Part shown: piece after piece, positions 17,669-27,701 of the stretch
Layout of the letters: the number at the start of each line of letters is the position of its first letter
Numbering within the stretch: position 1 is the first letter of the stretch
Assembly (NCBI GenBank): GCA_905207905.1
Contig: CAJLNC010000004.1
Location: 1-64,000, forward strand
Source: an uncultured Lachnospiraceae bacterium
GTDB lineage: Bacteria; Bacillota_A; Clostridia; Lachnospirales; Lachnospiraceae
Reading direction: 5' to 3'
Length of the DNA: 64,000 nt
Position numbers and translations under genes: made by a program
The notes under the pieces: generated by a model
Database searches by the model: none
What the model was told of the DNA's origin: nothing
The model's input: only the letters and a program-made list of their open reading frames with translations

Positions 17669-18651
17669 TCTTTGGCCTCCACAGTAGAAGAATCAAAGAA
17701 CAGCGTGTAATCAATTTCGTGAGGAGTACTCATGGCAACAGTATCTGCTGTGATGGCCATATTGTAATCAAATCCATCCACTGGAAGCTCAAAAGCAGAA
17801 TTTCCCTCTGCATTGACAGGCTCATATTTTTCTCCATTCACCAGCACATAATCGTAATAAGGGCTGCTGAAGATAATAGTAGCTGTCATAACTCCGTCTT
17901 CTACCTTCAAAACGGCCGGGGATTCCACCGTAGTTTTTCCAGAACCACCGGAAAGCGTCACTGCGGCTGTATAGGTACCCTCCTCCAACTTCAGCTCTTC
18001 CAGCGTAGTCATCTCTCTTTCCTTGAAAGCATCTGCGGAAAGCGTATTGGATTTAAATACCAGCTCTCTGTCATACCATTTTTCCTTTTTCTTGCTGAAG
18101 GCTGCACAGGCGATGCCCTGATCTAAAGCCTCCACCGGTACCGTGAACGTATGCTTTCCCTCCGCATTTTCCTTAAAGGGGATATACTCCTCCTCTGAAG
18201 CGTTGGCTGCCTCTTCCCCTGTACCCATGTAAAGATACAAATAGCCCTGACCTCCCATGGTCATTACAGCCCTCATCTCCCCATTTTCTACGGTCAGCTC
18301 ACAGTGTTCGATCTTGAACATGGAAGAGCTGCTGGCCACCTCCACCTCATAGGTTCCATCCTTCATCTCGGATCCGCTTATCGGCACCATCCAGTCCTCC
18401 ACCACAGTTTCCGGAGCTGCCATCTCATCGGCGGAAGCTACCTTGCTCTCTGCCTGCGCTTCTGTTCCCTGTGATGCAGCACGCTCCTGTTCCCGGCCCG
18501 CTGTGCTTTCTTCTGTTTGGAGTTCCACGTTCTCTGTCTCCTGGCCTGCTGCACTCTCCGCCTCTGCTGCTCCTGTGCTGAGACTTCCCATAATCACTGC
18601 TGCTGCTAAAAGGACAGCTCCTAATCCTGCGTTCCACATTTTTCTTCTCAT
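17665..18651 (-). CDS. Secreted protein with two related beta-rich domains
   Basis: A protein of 328 residues with a signal peptide (MRRKMWNAGLGAVLLAAAVI...), a Glu/Gln/Ala-rich linker (about 30-90) and two similar domains of ~100 residues. The domains share landmarks (GTYEVEV / GTYTAAV; VENGEMRAVMTM / VEDGVMTATIIF; tyrosine-rich YLYLYMG / YYDYVLVNGEKY). The layout resembles NEAT-type haem-binding modules, but I cannot confirm that family. It is translationally coupled to the BtuF-like gene, so it probably captures the same ligand outside the cell. No LPxTG sortase motif is seen. Confidence 0.75.
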   Translation of the reverse strand: MRRKMWNAGLGAVLLAAAVIMGSLSTGAAEAESAAGQETENVELQTEESTAGREQERAASQGTEAQAESKVASADEMAAPETVVEDWMVPISGSEMKDGTYEVEVASSSSMFKIEHCELTVENGEMRAVMTMGGQGYLYLYMGTGEEAANASEEEYIPFKENAEGKHTFTVPVEALDQGIACAAFSKKKEKWYDRELVFKSNTLSADAFKEREMTTLEELKLEEGTYTAAVTLSGGSGKTTVESPAVLKVEDGVMTATIIFSSPYYDYVLVNGEKYEPVNAEGNSAFELPVDGFDYNMAITADTVAMSTPHEIDYTLFFDSSTVEAKE

Positions 18652-18773
18652 TGCATCTTCCTCCTATATTTTTCTCTGGCAAACCAGATCTTCTCTGTCT
18701 GCTTACCTGAACCGTCTTATTTTGCGCTGACTGATTTTTTGCCCATATGCTTCTGCACTATATCATGTTCTCT

Positions 18774-19421
18774 TTATTTTCTGCTTCCATTCAGCTCATA
18801 CAGCAGTGCATTGCAGATACAGGCAGCAATATTGCTGCCTCCTTTCCGCCCTCTGGCCACAATGCAGGGTACTCCTGCGTTCATGATCAGCTCCTTGGAC
18901 TGTACCACGTTCACAAAGCCCACCGGCGCCCCGATAATCAGCTTTGGATGCAGCCGTCCATCCTGAATCAATTCATACAGACGCACCAGCGCGGTGGGGG
19001 CGTTCCCTATGGCAAAAATTCCGTTCAACCCCAGCTGGGCTGCCTTTTCCATGGAGGCAGCTGCCCGGGTACTTCCCTGCTGCCTGGCTTCCCTTGCTAC
19101 ATCCTCATCTGACATAAAACAGTGTACCCTGCCGCCCCATTCCTCCAGGGCTTTTTTATTGATTCCTGCCTTCGCCATCTGAGTATCTGTCACAATATCT
19201 GCCCCCCCTTTGACAGCCTCCAGGGCAGCCTCCGTGGCTCCTGGGGAAAACCAGAGATTATCCGCATAATCAAAATCTGCGCTGGTATGAATACAGCGCT
19301 TTACGATCATCTCCGTTCCCGGCTGCAGCTTTCGGTTTTGTTCTCTCAGCTCTTGAGTGATGATCTCAAAACTGCGTCTCTCAATTTCCATTGGTTTTAC
19401 ATTTTCCAGTTCGATTTTCAT
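18774..19421 (-). CDS. cbiC: Cobalt-precorrin-8 methylmutase
   Basis: Moves the methyl group from C11 to C12 of precorrin-8 to give cobyrinic acid. The 215 residues include the active-site histidine in VKRCIHTSADFDYADNL. The conserved GIFAIGNAPTALVRLYEL and KLIIGAPVGFVNVVQSKE motifs are also present. Length is normal. It follows cbiP by 26 nt. The 122-nt gap after it before the secreted-protein gene is the largest break in the 3' half of the operon but shows no clear terminator. Confidence 0.95.
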   Translation of the reverse strand: MKIELENVKPMEIERRSFEIITQELREQNRKLQPGTEMIVKRCIHTSADFDYADNLWFSPGATEAALEAVKGGADIVTDTQMAKAGINKKALEEWGGRVHCFMSDEDVAREARQQGSTRAAASMEKAAQLGLNGIFAIGNAPTALVRLYELIQDGRLHPKLIIGAPVGFVNVVQSKELIMNAGVPCIVARGRKGGSNIAACICNALLYELNGSRK

Positions 19422-19447
19422 ACTCGGTTCCTTTCCCTTCTAAACGC

Positions 19448-21058
19448 TTACACACCCTGCTCCAGGATCTCATAAATCCGCTTCATATCCAGGCTCTCCC
19501 GCAGGCCTTTGGCCAGCAGATCATATTGAGTTTCTTTAAAAGCGGCAAAGTCCATGGAAGCGGCCGTATCAAACGTCACTCCCTTTTTCTCCGCAAGCGC
19601 CTTTACCGTCTTTACTGCCACGCTTTCCCGGTCAAAAATTCCATGGACGTAAGTGCCGTACACATCGCCAAGACAGCCTCCATCCTGCTTTCTCACAGTC
19701 TCCGCACCGCTCCGGCCGCTCAAATAAGTAAGAGGACCACAGCGAAGCCCCAAGGGCTGTTTCCCCGCTAACCGCTGCTCCTGTTCCATTTCCGAACCCG
19801 GTGTCCGACAGATCCGTTCCTCCTTTTGCTCCCCTTCCCCTTCTGTTAAAAACGTCCTTCCCATATGGATCTCATAGCCCTCCAGTTCACAGCCGGACAA
19901 GGTAGAAAGCACTCCCTCTATATCTCCAAAGCGGCCCTCCACTCTGGTTCTTGTTTTTCTTCCTGTAAAAACAGTCTCCATTGGCAAAAGTCCCAGGCCG
20001 CGGATACATCCTCCTGCTTCCACCCCTTCCGGGTCGCTCAAACGCTCTCCCAGCATCTGATAGCCGCCGCAGATACCAAAAATCACTGTGCCGGACTGAG
20101 AAGCTTTCAAGATCGCTGCCTCCAAGCCATTCTGTCTCATCCAGAGAAGATCCTCCATGGTATTTTTTGTTCCCGGCAGGATGATCAGGTCCGGATGTTT
20201 CAGCTCGGAAGGATGTTTCACATAGCGGAGCGAAACGCCTTCCAGCATTTCAAAGGGATTAAAATCTGTGAAATTGGAAATCCTTGGCAGGCGGATTACC
20301 GCGATATCTACCAGCTTTACTTCCTGTTTTCTCTCAAAGCGCTGAGAAAGCCCGTCCTCATCCTCCACCTGGATATTCAAATAAGGGGTCACTCCTACCA
20401 CCGAAATCCCTGTTTTTTCTTCCAGCACCGGAATTCCAGGATCCAGGATCGTCTTATCCCCCCGGAATTTATTGATGATCAGTCCTTTTACCAGGCGCTT
20501 CTCATCCTCCTCTAAAAGCTCCACCGTTCCCACCAGTTGGGCAAACACGCCGCCCCGGTCAATATCCCCCACCAAAAGGACAGGAGCCCCGGCTGCTTTC
20601 GCCATACCCATATTCACCAGATCCTCCTGTTTTAAGTTGATCTCCGCCGGGCTTCCGGCTCCTTCTATTACAATAATGTCAAATTCCTGTTCCAGTTTAC
20701 GATAAGCCTCCATCACTCTGGGACGCAGGTTTTTCTTAAAGGCAAAAAACTCTCGGGCTGACATATTCCCCAGCACCTCACCGTTGACAATCACCTGGCT
20801 TCCCACATCATTGGTAGGCTTTAAGAGGATGGGATTCATCTCCACTCTTGGCCGGATGCCTGCCGCCTCCGCCTGCATCACCTGTGCCCGTCCCATCTCC
20901 AGCCCCTCCTCTGTAATAAAGGAGTTCAGCGCCATATTTTGGGATTTAAAAGGCGCCACCCGGTAGCCATCCTGTTTAAAAATCCGGCAAAGCCCTGCCG
21001 CCAGCAGACTTTTTCCCGCATTGGACATGGTCCCCTGTATCATAATCGCCTTCGCCAT
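19448..21058 (-). CDS. cbiP: Cobyric acid synthase
   Basis: Glutamine-dependent amidation of side chains b, d, e and g of the corrin ring. The 536 residues have an N-terminal DTBS-like ATPase ([29 protein letters not shown]) and a C-terminal class I glutamine amidotransferase domain ([12 protein letters not shown] with the nucleophile Cys; [11 protein letters not shown] with the His). The frame runs upstream to 21217, but ATG 21058 overlaps the cobD stop (TGATG) and gives the standard N-terminus. A Glu-rich insertion of about 40 residues lies before YVHG. Confidence 0.95.
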   Translation of the reverse strand: MAKAIMIQGTMSNAGKSLLAAGLCRIFKQDGYRVAPFKSQNMALNSFITEEGLEMGRAQVMQAEAAGIRPRVEMNPILLKPTNDVGSQVIVNGEVLGNMSAREFFAFKKNLRPRVMEAYRKLEQEFDIIVIEGAGSPAEINLKQEDLVNMGMAKAAGAPVLLVGDIDRGGVFAQLVGTVELLEEDEKRLVKGLIINKFRGDKTILDPGIPVLEEKTGISVVGVTPYLNIQVEDEDGLSQRFERKQEVKLVDIAVIRLPRISNFTDFNPFEMLEGVSLRYVKHPSELKHPDLIILPGTKNTMEDLLWMRQNGLEAAILKASQSGTVIFGICGGYQMLGERLSDPEGVEAGGCIRGLGLLPMETVFTGRKTRTRVEGRFGDIEGVLSTLSGCELEGYEIHMGRTFLTEGEGEQKEERICRTPGSEMEQEQRLAGKQPLGLRCGPLTYLSGRSGAETVRKQDGGCLGDVYGTYVHGIFDRESVAVKTVKALAEKKGVTFDTAASMDFAAFKETQYDLLAKGLRESLDMKRIYEILEQGV

Positions 21059-22131
21059 CACTTCATCCCCTTCTCTTCCAAAATAATCTTCAATATCTGA
21101 AGCAGTTCCCGATTTTCCTGTCTGGTTCGCACTGCGATCCGAAAGTATCCCGGCTCCAGCCCCCTGTAGTTGCTGCAATCCCGGATCAAAATCCCCTGCT
21201 CCATGCATTGCTGCCACAGATCCTTTTGCCCCTGGAAAAAAATATAATTTGCTCTGGAATCATAACAGAAAAATCCAAGCTCCTTCAGCTCGCTCTTCAG
21301 CCATTCCCGCTCCTTTGCCAGATAACTCCTGCTCTTCTTCGCAAACTCCTGCTCTTTCACAGCAGCCACTCCCGCCATCTGCGCCGGCAAAGAAACGTTC
21401 CAGGGCTGCAGTACCTGCCTCATCTTCCAAAGCAGTTCTTCATTCCAGCTGATGCCATAGCCCAGCCGCAGTCCTGCCATGCCATAGAGTTTTGTGAATG
21501 CTTTCAGCAAAAACAGCCAGGGATTGGCAGGAAGCATACGCTTCATGGACAAATCTTCCCCCTGATCTGTAAGGCCATTAAAGCATTCATCCAATACTGC
21601 CAGCACCTGCTTCTCTCTGCATCTGTCCAAAATCCGCTCCAACAGTTCTTCTGGAATCAAAAGTCCGGTGGGATTATTGGGATTACAAAGGAAGAGCAAA
21701 TCCAACTCTTCTGTGATCTGCTCCAGATAGTCCTCCTCCAGCAAAAATCCGCTCTCCGGCCGGCACGCATAGTAAGTAATCTTGCAATCTGCCGCCTGAA
21801 GGGCCTGCTCATACTCTGCAAACCCCGGTGTCACCAACAGCGCCCGCTTCGGTTTCAGCGCCAGCGTCAGCCCAAAAATCAGCTCTGCGGCCCCGTTTCC
21901 GCAGATGATCTGTTTTTCCGGTATCTCTTCCAGACAGCTGATGGCTTCCCGCAGTTTCCTGCATTCCACATCTGGATAATGTTCTGAAAACTCCACCCCT
22001 TTTATTGCCGCCTCCCTCACAGACGGCGGCATTCCGAAAGGATTGATATTTGCTGAAAAGTCCAGCCGATATTCTCTTGTATAAATATCCCCCCCATGTA
22101 CCTGGAGTCGGGTATTTTCCTTTCTGTCCAT
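21058..22131 (-). CDS. cobD: L-threonine-phosphate decarboxylase (CobD, aminotransferase fold)
   Basis: PLP enzyme that makes (R)-1-amino-2-propanol phosphate, the linker between corrin ring and nucleotide loop. The 357 residues open with [20 protein letters not shown], typical of CobD. They contain [10 protein letters not shown], and the PLP lysine lies in [19 protein letters not shown]. HisC-type aminotransferases share this fold, but the HGG start and operon place point to CobD. It is coupled to cbiP by a one-base overlap. Confidence 0.92.
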   Translation of the reverse strand: MDRKENTRLQVHGGDIYTREYRLDFSANINPFGMPPSVREAAIKGVEFSEHYPDVECRKLREAISCLEEIPEKQIICGNGAAELIFGLTLALKPKRALLVTPGFAEYEQALQAADCKITYYACRPESGFLLEEDYLEQITEELDLLFLCNPNNPTGLLIPEELLERILDRCREKQVLAVLDECFNGLTDQGEDLSMKRMLPANPWLFLLKAFTKLYGMAGLRLGYGISWNEELLWKMRQVLQPWNVSLPAQMAGVAAVKEQEFAKKSRSYLAKEREWLKSELKELGFFCYDSRANYIFFQGQKDLWQQCMEQGILIRDCSNYRGLEPGYFRIAVRTRQENRELLQILKIILEEKGMK

Positions 22132-22216
22132 CCTTCCTGGACCTCCTTATATTTCCAATCTTACGCTTCTTTCCGCTTTATTTCTTCCGTCTTCTTGTTC
22201 TCTTCTCTCTGTTTTC

Positions 22217-23197
22217 TTACAGTCTGCTCCCCAAAAAACAGCCTGTCAGGCCAAGCGCAAGGAGAAGTGCCAGAGTCACTGCGGAGGTGACATACAAAAG
22301 GCGGTTGGCTCTCACAATATCCTCCGCTTCCACCGGTCGAAGATGATCCCCTATCGTCTTTTTCTTATGCAGTTTTCCAAAATACCAGGCATCCCCTGCC
22401 AGCTCCACTCCCAACGCGCCGGCCATCACCGCTTCCGTCTGCGCAGAATTGGGGCTGGCATGATTCAGCCGATCCCGCTTAAATATCTTCCATGCATTTC
22501 TCCCATCCAGTCCTGCCAGAGGACTGCAAAGCACCATCATCAGCCCGGAAAATCTGGCGGGAAAAAAATTAAGCACATCGTCCAGCTTCGCTCCATATCT
22601 TCCAAAATTCAGGTATCGGTCATTTTTGTACCCAATCATGGAATCCATGGTATTCACTGCCTTATAAAACCAGCCCAGCACCGGGCCGCCCAGCACCATA
22701 AACACCATGGGGGCAATGATTCCGTCGGAAGTATTCTCTGCCACCGTCTCCACCGCTGCCTTAGTAACTCCTGCTGCATCCAGATTCTGGGTATCCCTGC
22801 CTACAATCATGGACACTGCCCTCCTTGCGCCAGGCAGATCTCCCTTTTCCAGCTCCCGGTACACCTTCATGGACTCATCCCTAAGAGAGCGTACCGCAAA
22901 AAGCTGATAGCAGAGAATCGTCTCCAAACCGAACTTCAGCCATGGATGAATCCGCCCGGCCAGCCATAAAAGCCCTGCTGGGACGGAGACGGTCACCGTA
23001 ACCACCAAAACCACCAAAGCAGCCCCGGCCAGACGTTCTCCTCTGGGTGTAGAGGGAAACAGGCGGCGCAGCCCTCTCTCTCCTGCGCTGATCAGACTTC
23101 CCACCAACCGTACCGGATGATACAGCCAGTGAGGATCTCCCACCAGCAGATCCAGCAAAAATCCTGCCAGCACAGCAGGCAGCCATAGCACTTCCAT
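22217..23197 (-). CDS. cbiB: Adenosylcobinamide-phosphate synthase
   Basis: Membrane enzyme joining aminopropanol (phosphate) to adenosylcobyric acid. The 326 residues have several hydrophobic helices and family motifs LLDLLVGDPHWLYHPVRLVG, ETVAENTSDGIIAPMVF and KAVNTMDSMIGYKNDRY. It follows cbiA by 45 nt and precedes cobD, its functional partner. Length is normal. Confidence 0.95.
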   Translation of the reverse strand: MEVLWLPAVLAGFLLDLLVGDPHWLYHPVRLVGSLISAGERGLRRLFPSTPRGERLAGAALVVLVVTVTVSVPAGLLWLAGRIHPWLKFGLETILCYQLFAVRSLRDESMKVYRELEKGDLPGARRAVSMIVGRDTQNLDAAGVTKAAVETVAENTSDGIIAPMVFMVLGGPVLGWFYKAVNTMDSMIGYKNDRYLNFGRYGAKLDDVLNFFPARFSGLMMVLCSPLAGLDGRNAWKIFKRDRLNHASPNSAQTEAVMAGALGVELAGDAWYFGKLHKKKTIGDHLRPVEAEDIVRANRLLYVTSAVTLALLLALGLTGCFLGSRL

Positions 23198-23242
23198 TTT
23201 TCTTCCATCCTTTCCATTTCTGATGCCGGATCCTCCTGAGCT

Positions 23243-24700
23243 TCAAAAGTCTCCTGTTTCATCTGCTTTTTTCCTCATGTATTCCCTGCATTTTTCCACA
23301 AACCGCCAGGCTGCCTTTGGATTGGAATAATAATACAGATGAGGAAAGCCTGCCACCAGCGTTTCTTTCCCCTGGATACAGTCCCAGCCACGGCTGCTCT
23401 CCGGCTTCGCCGCATAGAAGGACGAACCGCAGCAGGTGCTCTCATAATAATGAAACTCATGGCCCCGGATAGGCCCCACATCCTGCCCAAGCATCTGATT
23501 TTTCAAAGGCTCCAGGGTGATGTACCCAAAACGCCCCAGTTTCTTTGTAGAGTATCCATGGCCCTGGATGGCTCCCACCATGGGGTAGGATCTCCCTTCC
23601 AGATCTTCCAGGCTCTCCTGAAGGTAGAGAAAACCGCCGCACTCTGCCATACAGGGCAATCCCTGCTGCAAAGCAGTCCGAATGCTCTCCCGCATAGACT
23701 GATTTTCACTGAGTGCCTTCCCATACAGTTCCGGATATCCTCCGCAAAGCAGCAGCCCCTGACATTCCGGAAGCGTTTGATCCTTCAGCGGTGAAAAAAA
23801 GCAAAGTTTTGCCCCCATCCGCTGCAAAAGTTCCAGATTGTCCTCATATAAAAAGCAAAAGACCTCATCCTTTGCCACTGCGATGGTGGGCATAAGAAGC
23901 GTTTCTGAAAGAACTTCTTTCTGACCCTGAGACTCCGAAAACTCCTGACACAAAGTTTCATTCTCACCTGCCAGATATTCCCTGGGAACCGGATCCTCTG
24001 CATAAAGATGGCCAGCCTCTTCTGCCAGCCGGATCAACGCCTCAAGATCCAAAGTTTCTTCTAAAATTCCTGCCAGTTTTTTCAGTTTCTTTCTTAAATC
24101 TGAAATTTCATGCGGAAGGATCAGCCCCAGATGACGGCTTTCCAGATTCAGCTCCTTCACCACAGGCACATAGCCGTACACGGCAATCCCCAGCTGTTCC
24201 TCCACCATATTCTTCATTCTGGGATATAGCATAGAAGAAATCTGATTAAAGATCACCCCTTTAATCCGGCTGTCCTGACGAAATTCCAAAAAGCCTTTGA
24301 TCTGAGCCAGCGCGGAAACGCTCATGCCTCGGACATTGACAATCAGAATCACAGGAGTATCTGTGACTCTCGCAGCATCATAGGCACTGGCCTTCACAGA
24401 AATCCCGCCAAGCCCGTCATAGTAGCCCATCACACCCTCGATCACAGAAATATCTGCCTTCCGGGCCTCCTTTAAAAATAAATACCGGGCTGTATTTTCA
24501 TCGGAAAAAAAGGTGTCCAGATTTCTTGATTTTGTTCCAATCACTCTGGAGTGAAACATAGGATCAATATAGTCCGGCCCGCACTTAAAGGAGGCCACCT
24601 TCATCCCACGGTCACACAGCGCCTGCAAAATTCCGCAGGTAATCATCGTCTTTCCGCTGCCGCTGGCTCCTGCTGCCAGCAAAATTCTGGGAATTCCCAT
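23243..24700 (-). CDS. cbiA: Cobyrinate a,c-diamide synthase
   Basis: ATP- and glutamine-dependent amidation of side chains a and c. The 485 residues show a P-loop (LAAGASGSGKTMITCGIL) and the FKCGPDYIDPMFHSR motif. A C-terminal glutamine amidotransferase domain carries LPCMAECGGFLYLQ with the nucleophile Cys. Some nomenclatures call it CobB. It lies 22 nt downstream of the cobK-cbiE-cbiT fusion. Confidence 0.95.
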   Translation of the reverse strand: MGIPRILLAAGASGSGKTMITCGILQALCDRGMKVASFKCGPDYIDPMFHSRVIGTKSRNLDTFFSDENTARYLFLKEARKADISVIEGVMGYYDGLGGISVKASAYDAARVTDTPVILIVNVRGMSVSALAQIKGFLEFRQDSRIKGVIFNQISSMLYPRMKNMVEEQLGIAVYGYVPVVKELNLESRHLGLILPHEISDLRKKLKKLAGILEETLDLEALIRLAEEAGHLYAEDPVPREYLAGENETLCQEFSESQGQKEVLSETLLMPTIAVAKDEVFCFLYEDNLELLQRMGAKLCFFSPLKDQTLPECQGLLLCGGYPELYGKALSENQSMRESIRTALQQGLPCMAECGGFLYLQESLEDLEGRSYPMVGAIQGHGYSTKKLGRFGYITLEPLKNQMLGQDVGPIRGHEFHYYESTCCGSSFYAAKPESSRGWDCIQGKETLVAGFPHLYYYSNPKAAWRFVEKCREYMRKKADETGDF

Positions 24701-24722
24701 CTGCTTTCCTTCCTTTTCTTTC

Positions 24723-26789
24723 TTAATCCCTTTTTGCTCCCTTTCCGGTGCAGGAGATAATATATACTGGATTCTGGCCCATCATCATATGATAGCCCGC
24801 CAGCTTCCGGGATCTGCTCACACTCACCGACACCACATCCTGCCGAAACACTGGAAGAGTTTTGATGCAGTCTAACGCCTCTGCCACAGTTTCCAGAGAG
24901 ATGGCGTTGATCACCATACGGATGCCAGGATTCTTCTTCAGCAGCAGTTCCATGATCTCCTTCAAATTGCCGGAGGAACCTCCGATAAATGCGTGGGTGG
25001 GAACCGGCAAAGCCTCCAGGGCCTGAGGTGCCAGTCCTGCCACCAGCCTCAAATTGGCTGCGCCGAATTTCTTTTTATTCTTTTCAATCAGATCCAGCGC
25101 TTCCGCCTTTTTCTCCACCGCATAGACCACGCCCTCCGATGCCTGCAGAGCCATCTCTATAGAGACCGAACCGGTCCCGGCTCCCACATCGTAGATCACG
25201 CTGTCCTTCTCCAACTCCAGCTTTGACAGGGATATACTGCGAATTTCGCTTTTGGTCATGGGAACCTGATCTCTGAGAAAGCACTCATCCTCCAGCCCAT
25301 GAGTCACCGTCTTAAGTGGAGTATCATTTTCCAGCAAGACTGCTGTCAGATCCCCTACCTTTGCATTCTGCAGCGTTTCAGGTGTACCGGAAAGAATCTG
25401 CTCCTCCGGATAGGAAAGGGAACAGCCCACCTGCATCCTTACCTGTCCAAGTCCGTGTTCCATCAATTCCCGGCACAGGCCCCAAAAGCTTTCCTGCTTT
25501 CCCGCCAAAGCAAACACTTTTTTATTTCTTTGCACTGCTCCCACCAGATTCTGGCTGCGCCCGTGAACGCTCACCAGCTTCGCATCCTCCCAGGAGGTAC
25601 CAAGCCTGCCGCACAGATACACCACGGAAGAGATGCCGTTAAGTACCCTGCAGTGATCCGCTCCCAAAAGCTCCTGAATCTTTTTGGCACCGCTGTAAAA
25701 GCCCACGTCTCCGGAAAGAAGAATCACCACTTTCTCATACTCCGGATGCTCCAGAAGATACGCCTGGATATCCTTGGGCAGATAGGCTTCTTTGTGAGGT
25801 TTGCCAAGCTCTGCCACCGTCTCCAGCATCCGTCCTGCTCCCAGAACTACATCCGCCTCCTCACAAGCCTGCCATACTTCTCTTGTCACATTCCAGGCAC
25901 TGCCCATGCCAATGCCGGCCAACGTAATCTCAGGGTTCCCAAAAATTCCAAACTCCCGGCACAAGATTTGCCGGATCTCCCATTTGTCAGCCCCTGTCTC
26001 CTGCACAGGCCGGCCCACAACGATCAGTTTTGCCCCTGCCCGCTTTGCCGCCTGCAGTTTTTCCTGGAAGCCTCCGGTCTTTCCGGACTCCTTGGTCACA
26101 AGATAGCGCCCCTGGATCTGTTTTAGCATTCCATAGTTTAGCGCTTCTCCAAAAGGTCCCTGCATGCAGATTACATTTCTCCCGGAAAATCCCAGCGCCC
26201 TGCAGCTCTCCAAGGCCTCCAAAGAAGGAAGGACTCTGGCATACACGCGCTTTTCGTATTCCGGAATCACGGTGTACGCTTTTAACTCCTTGCTGCCTGT
26301 GGCTGCCAGGATGTTTCCTCTGGTCCCCTTCAGATACTCCGCAGCCTCCCGGACAGTATCCACAAACACACAGCTGTCTTTGATGGCTTCTTTTTCACGA
26401 AGCAGCCGCAGATACCGGCAGCCGGCTGCCAAGCAGGCCGTCTGAATCTCCCCGGTTACCACAGAAGCGTATGGATGGGTGGCATCCACCACCAGGCGGA
26501 TCTTCTCTTCTCTTATCAGCTGTTCCATTTCCCCTGCATCCATCCTGCCCTGATGCACCTGATGCCCCAAAAGCTCCCGCTCCAGAATTTGAGCTCCATA
26601 CTCTGTTGCCACGCAGATATGGCAGCCTACTCCTCTCCGGGCTAGAAACTCTGCCAGCTCTCTGCCTTCTGTGGTACCTGCAAATATCAAAAGACCCAGA
26701 GGAGCTCTCCGGCTTTTGTCTTCCTCCATCCGGCTATTTTCTGTTTTCACCAAAAACTGGTGATCTCCGCTTTTTTCTGTTTCCTGCAC
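24723..26789 (-). CDS. Precorrin-6A reductase / CbiE / CbiT triple fusion
   Basis: One polypeptide of 688 residues carries three corrin-pathway enzymes. Residues ~32-265 are CobK/CbiJ (LLIFAGTTEGRELAEFLARR; VVDATHPYA). Residues ~287-490 are the CbiE C5 methyltransferase (LAGIGMGSAWNVT; ILLSGDVGFYSGA). Residues ~500-688 are the CbiT C15-methyltransferase/C12-decarboxylase with the SAM motif DVGAGTGSVS (534-543). CbiE-CbiT fusion is known (CobL); addition of the reductase is less common. The start is GTG 26789 after GGAAGGG; ATG at residue 21 is an alternative. No internal stop or frameshift. Confidence 0.93.
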   Translation of the reverse strand: MQETEKSGDHQFLVKTENSRMEEDKSRRAPLGLLIFAGTTEGRELAEFLARRGVGCHICVATEYGAQILERELLGHQVHQGRMDAGEMEQLIREEKIRLVVDATHPYASVVTGEIQTACLAAGCRYLRLLREKEAIKDSCVFVDTVREAAEYLKGTRGNILAATGSKELKAYTVIPEYEKRVYARVLPSLEALESCRALGFSGRNVICMQGPFGEALNYGMLKQIQGRYLVTKESGKTGGFQEKLQAAKRAGAKLIVVGRPVQETGADKWEIRQILCREFGIFGNPEITLAGIGMGSAWNVTREVWQACEEADVVLGAGRMLETVAELGKPHKEAYLPKDIQAYLLEHPEYEKVVILLSGDVGFYSGAKKIQELLGADHCRVLNGISSVVYLCGRLGTSWEDAKLVSVHGRSQNLVGAVQRNKKVFALAGKQESFWGLCRELMEHGLGQVRMQVGCSLSYPEEQILSGTPETLQNAKVGDLTAVLLENDTPLKTVTHGLEDECFLRDQVPMTKSEIRSISLSKLELEKDSVIYDVGAGTGSVSIEMALQASEGVVYAVEKKAEALDLIEKNKKKFGAANLRLVAGLAPQALEALPVPTHAFIGGSSGNLKEIMELLLKKNPGIRMVINAISLETVAEALDCIKTLPVFRQDVVSVSVSRSRKLAGYHMMMGQNPVYIISCTGKGAKRD

Positions 26790-26951
26790 CTGACTGCCCT
26801 TCCTTTCCGTTTCTTTTCCAAAGCCCAGAGTTCTGCGCCCTCAACAGTTCTTACGTTTCCAGAGGTTCTTCAATTTCTTGAAGTCCCCAGGTTTTATGCT
26901 TCCTTCGTTCTGCTTCTAAGGCTGTCACAGAAGCTCTCTTTGCTTTCCTGC

Positions 26952-27701
26952 TCACGCCTCCGCAGACCGTCTCTCCACCCGATATCCCCTGGGTGTCACC
27001 ATTCTGCCGTCTATCACCTGCGTCTGAGAATTTCCGATAAACACGGTGGTAAACATATCCACCCTGGCTTCCCTGAGTTCCTTTAAGGTGATCACCTGAA
27101 CCTTCTGTCCGTCCCGGCCAATCTGCTCCACAATGCCGCACACCGTCTCCGGCGCCTGATACCGCAGCATCAGGTCGCAGGCTTTCTGAAGATAATCGTA
27201 CCTCTTTTTACTGGAAGGATTATAAAGACACACAGCAAAATCTGCCTCCGCCGCGCACAGCAGCCGCTTTTCAATCTTCTCCCAGGGTGTCAGAAGATCG
27301 CTGAGACTAATCAGGCAAAAATCATGGATCAACGGAGCCCCCAGCACTGCCGCCCCGCTTAAAGCTGCAGTCACCCCCGGTATCACCTCCACCTGAATTC
27401 CCGGATAATCCTTCCCAATCTCAAACATAAGGCCGGACATCCCGTACACCCCGGCATCTCCGCTGCAGATCATCGCCACCGTTTTCCCCTTCTTTGCCTC
27501 CTCAAAGGCCAGTACACACCGCTCTGCCTCCCTGCGCATAGGTGTTGTAAGAAATTCCTTCCCCGGGAAATGCTCTCTCACAAGATCCACGTATACAGTA
27601 TAACCAACAATCACATCACAGCTTTTTAAACATTCTGCTGCCTGGATCGTCATCTGCTCATAATTTCCCGGGCCAATCCCCACTACCATAATTTTATTCA
27701 A
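26952..27701 (-). CDS. cobJ: Cobalt-precorrin-3 C17-methyltransferase
   Basis: SAM-dependent methylation at C17 with ring contraction. The 249 residues belong to the tetrapyrrole methylase fold (MVVGIGPGNYEQMTIQA; MICSGDAGVYGMSGLMFE; CLYNPSSKKRYDYLQKA), matching CobJ/CbiH rather than CbiF or CbiL. It overlaps the end of cbiG by 8 nt. A 162-nt gap follows before the triple fusion, with no obvious terminator. CbiH is the name used in the anaerobic pathway. Confidence 0.94.
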   Translation of the reverse strand: MNKIMVVGIGPGNYEQMTIQAAECLKSCDVIVGYTVYVDLVREHFPGKEFLTTPMRREAERCVLAFEEAKKGKTVAMICSGDAGVYGMSGLMFEIGKDYPGIQVEVIPGVTAALSGAAVLGAPLIHDFCLISLSDLLTPWEKIEKRLLCAAEADFAVCLYNPSSKKRYDYLQKACDLMLRYQAPETVCGIVEQIGRDGQKVQVITLKELREARVDMFTTVFIGNSQTQVIDGRMVTPRGYRVERRSAEA

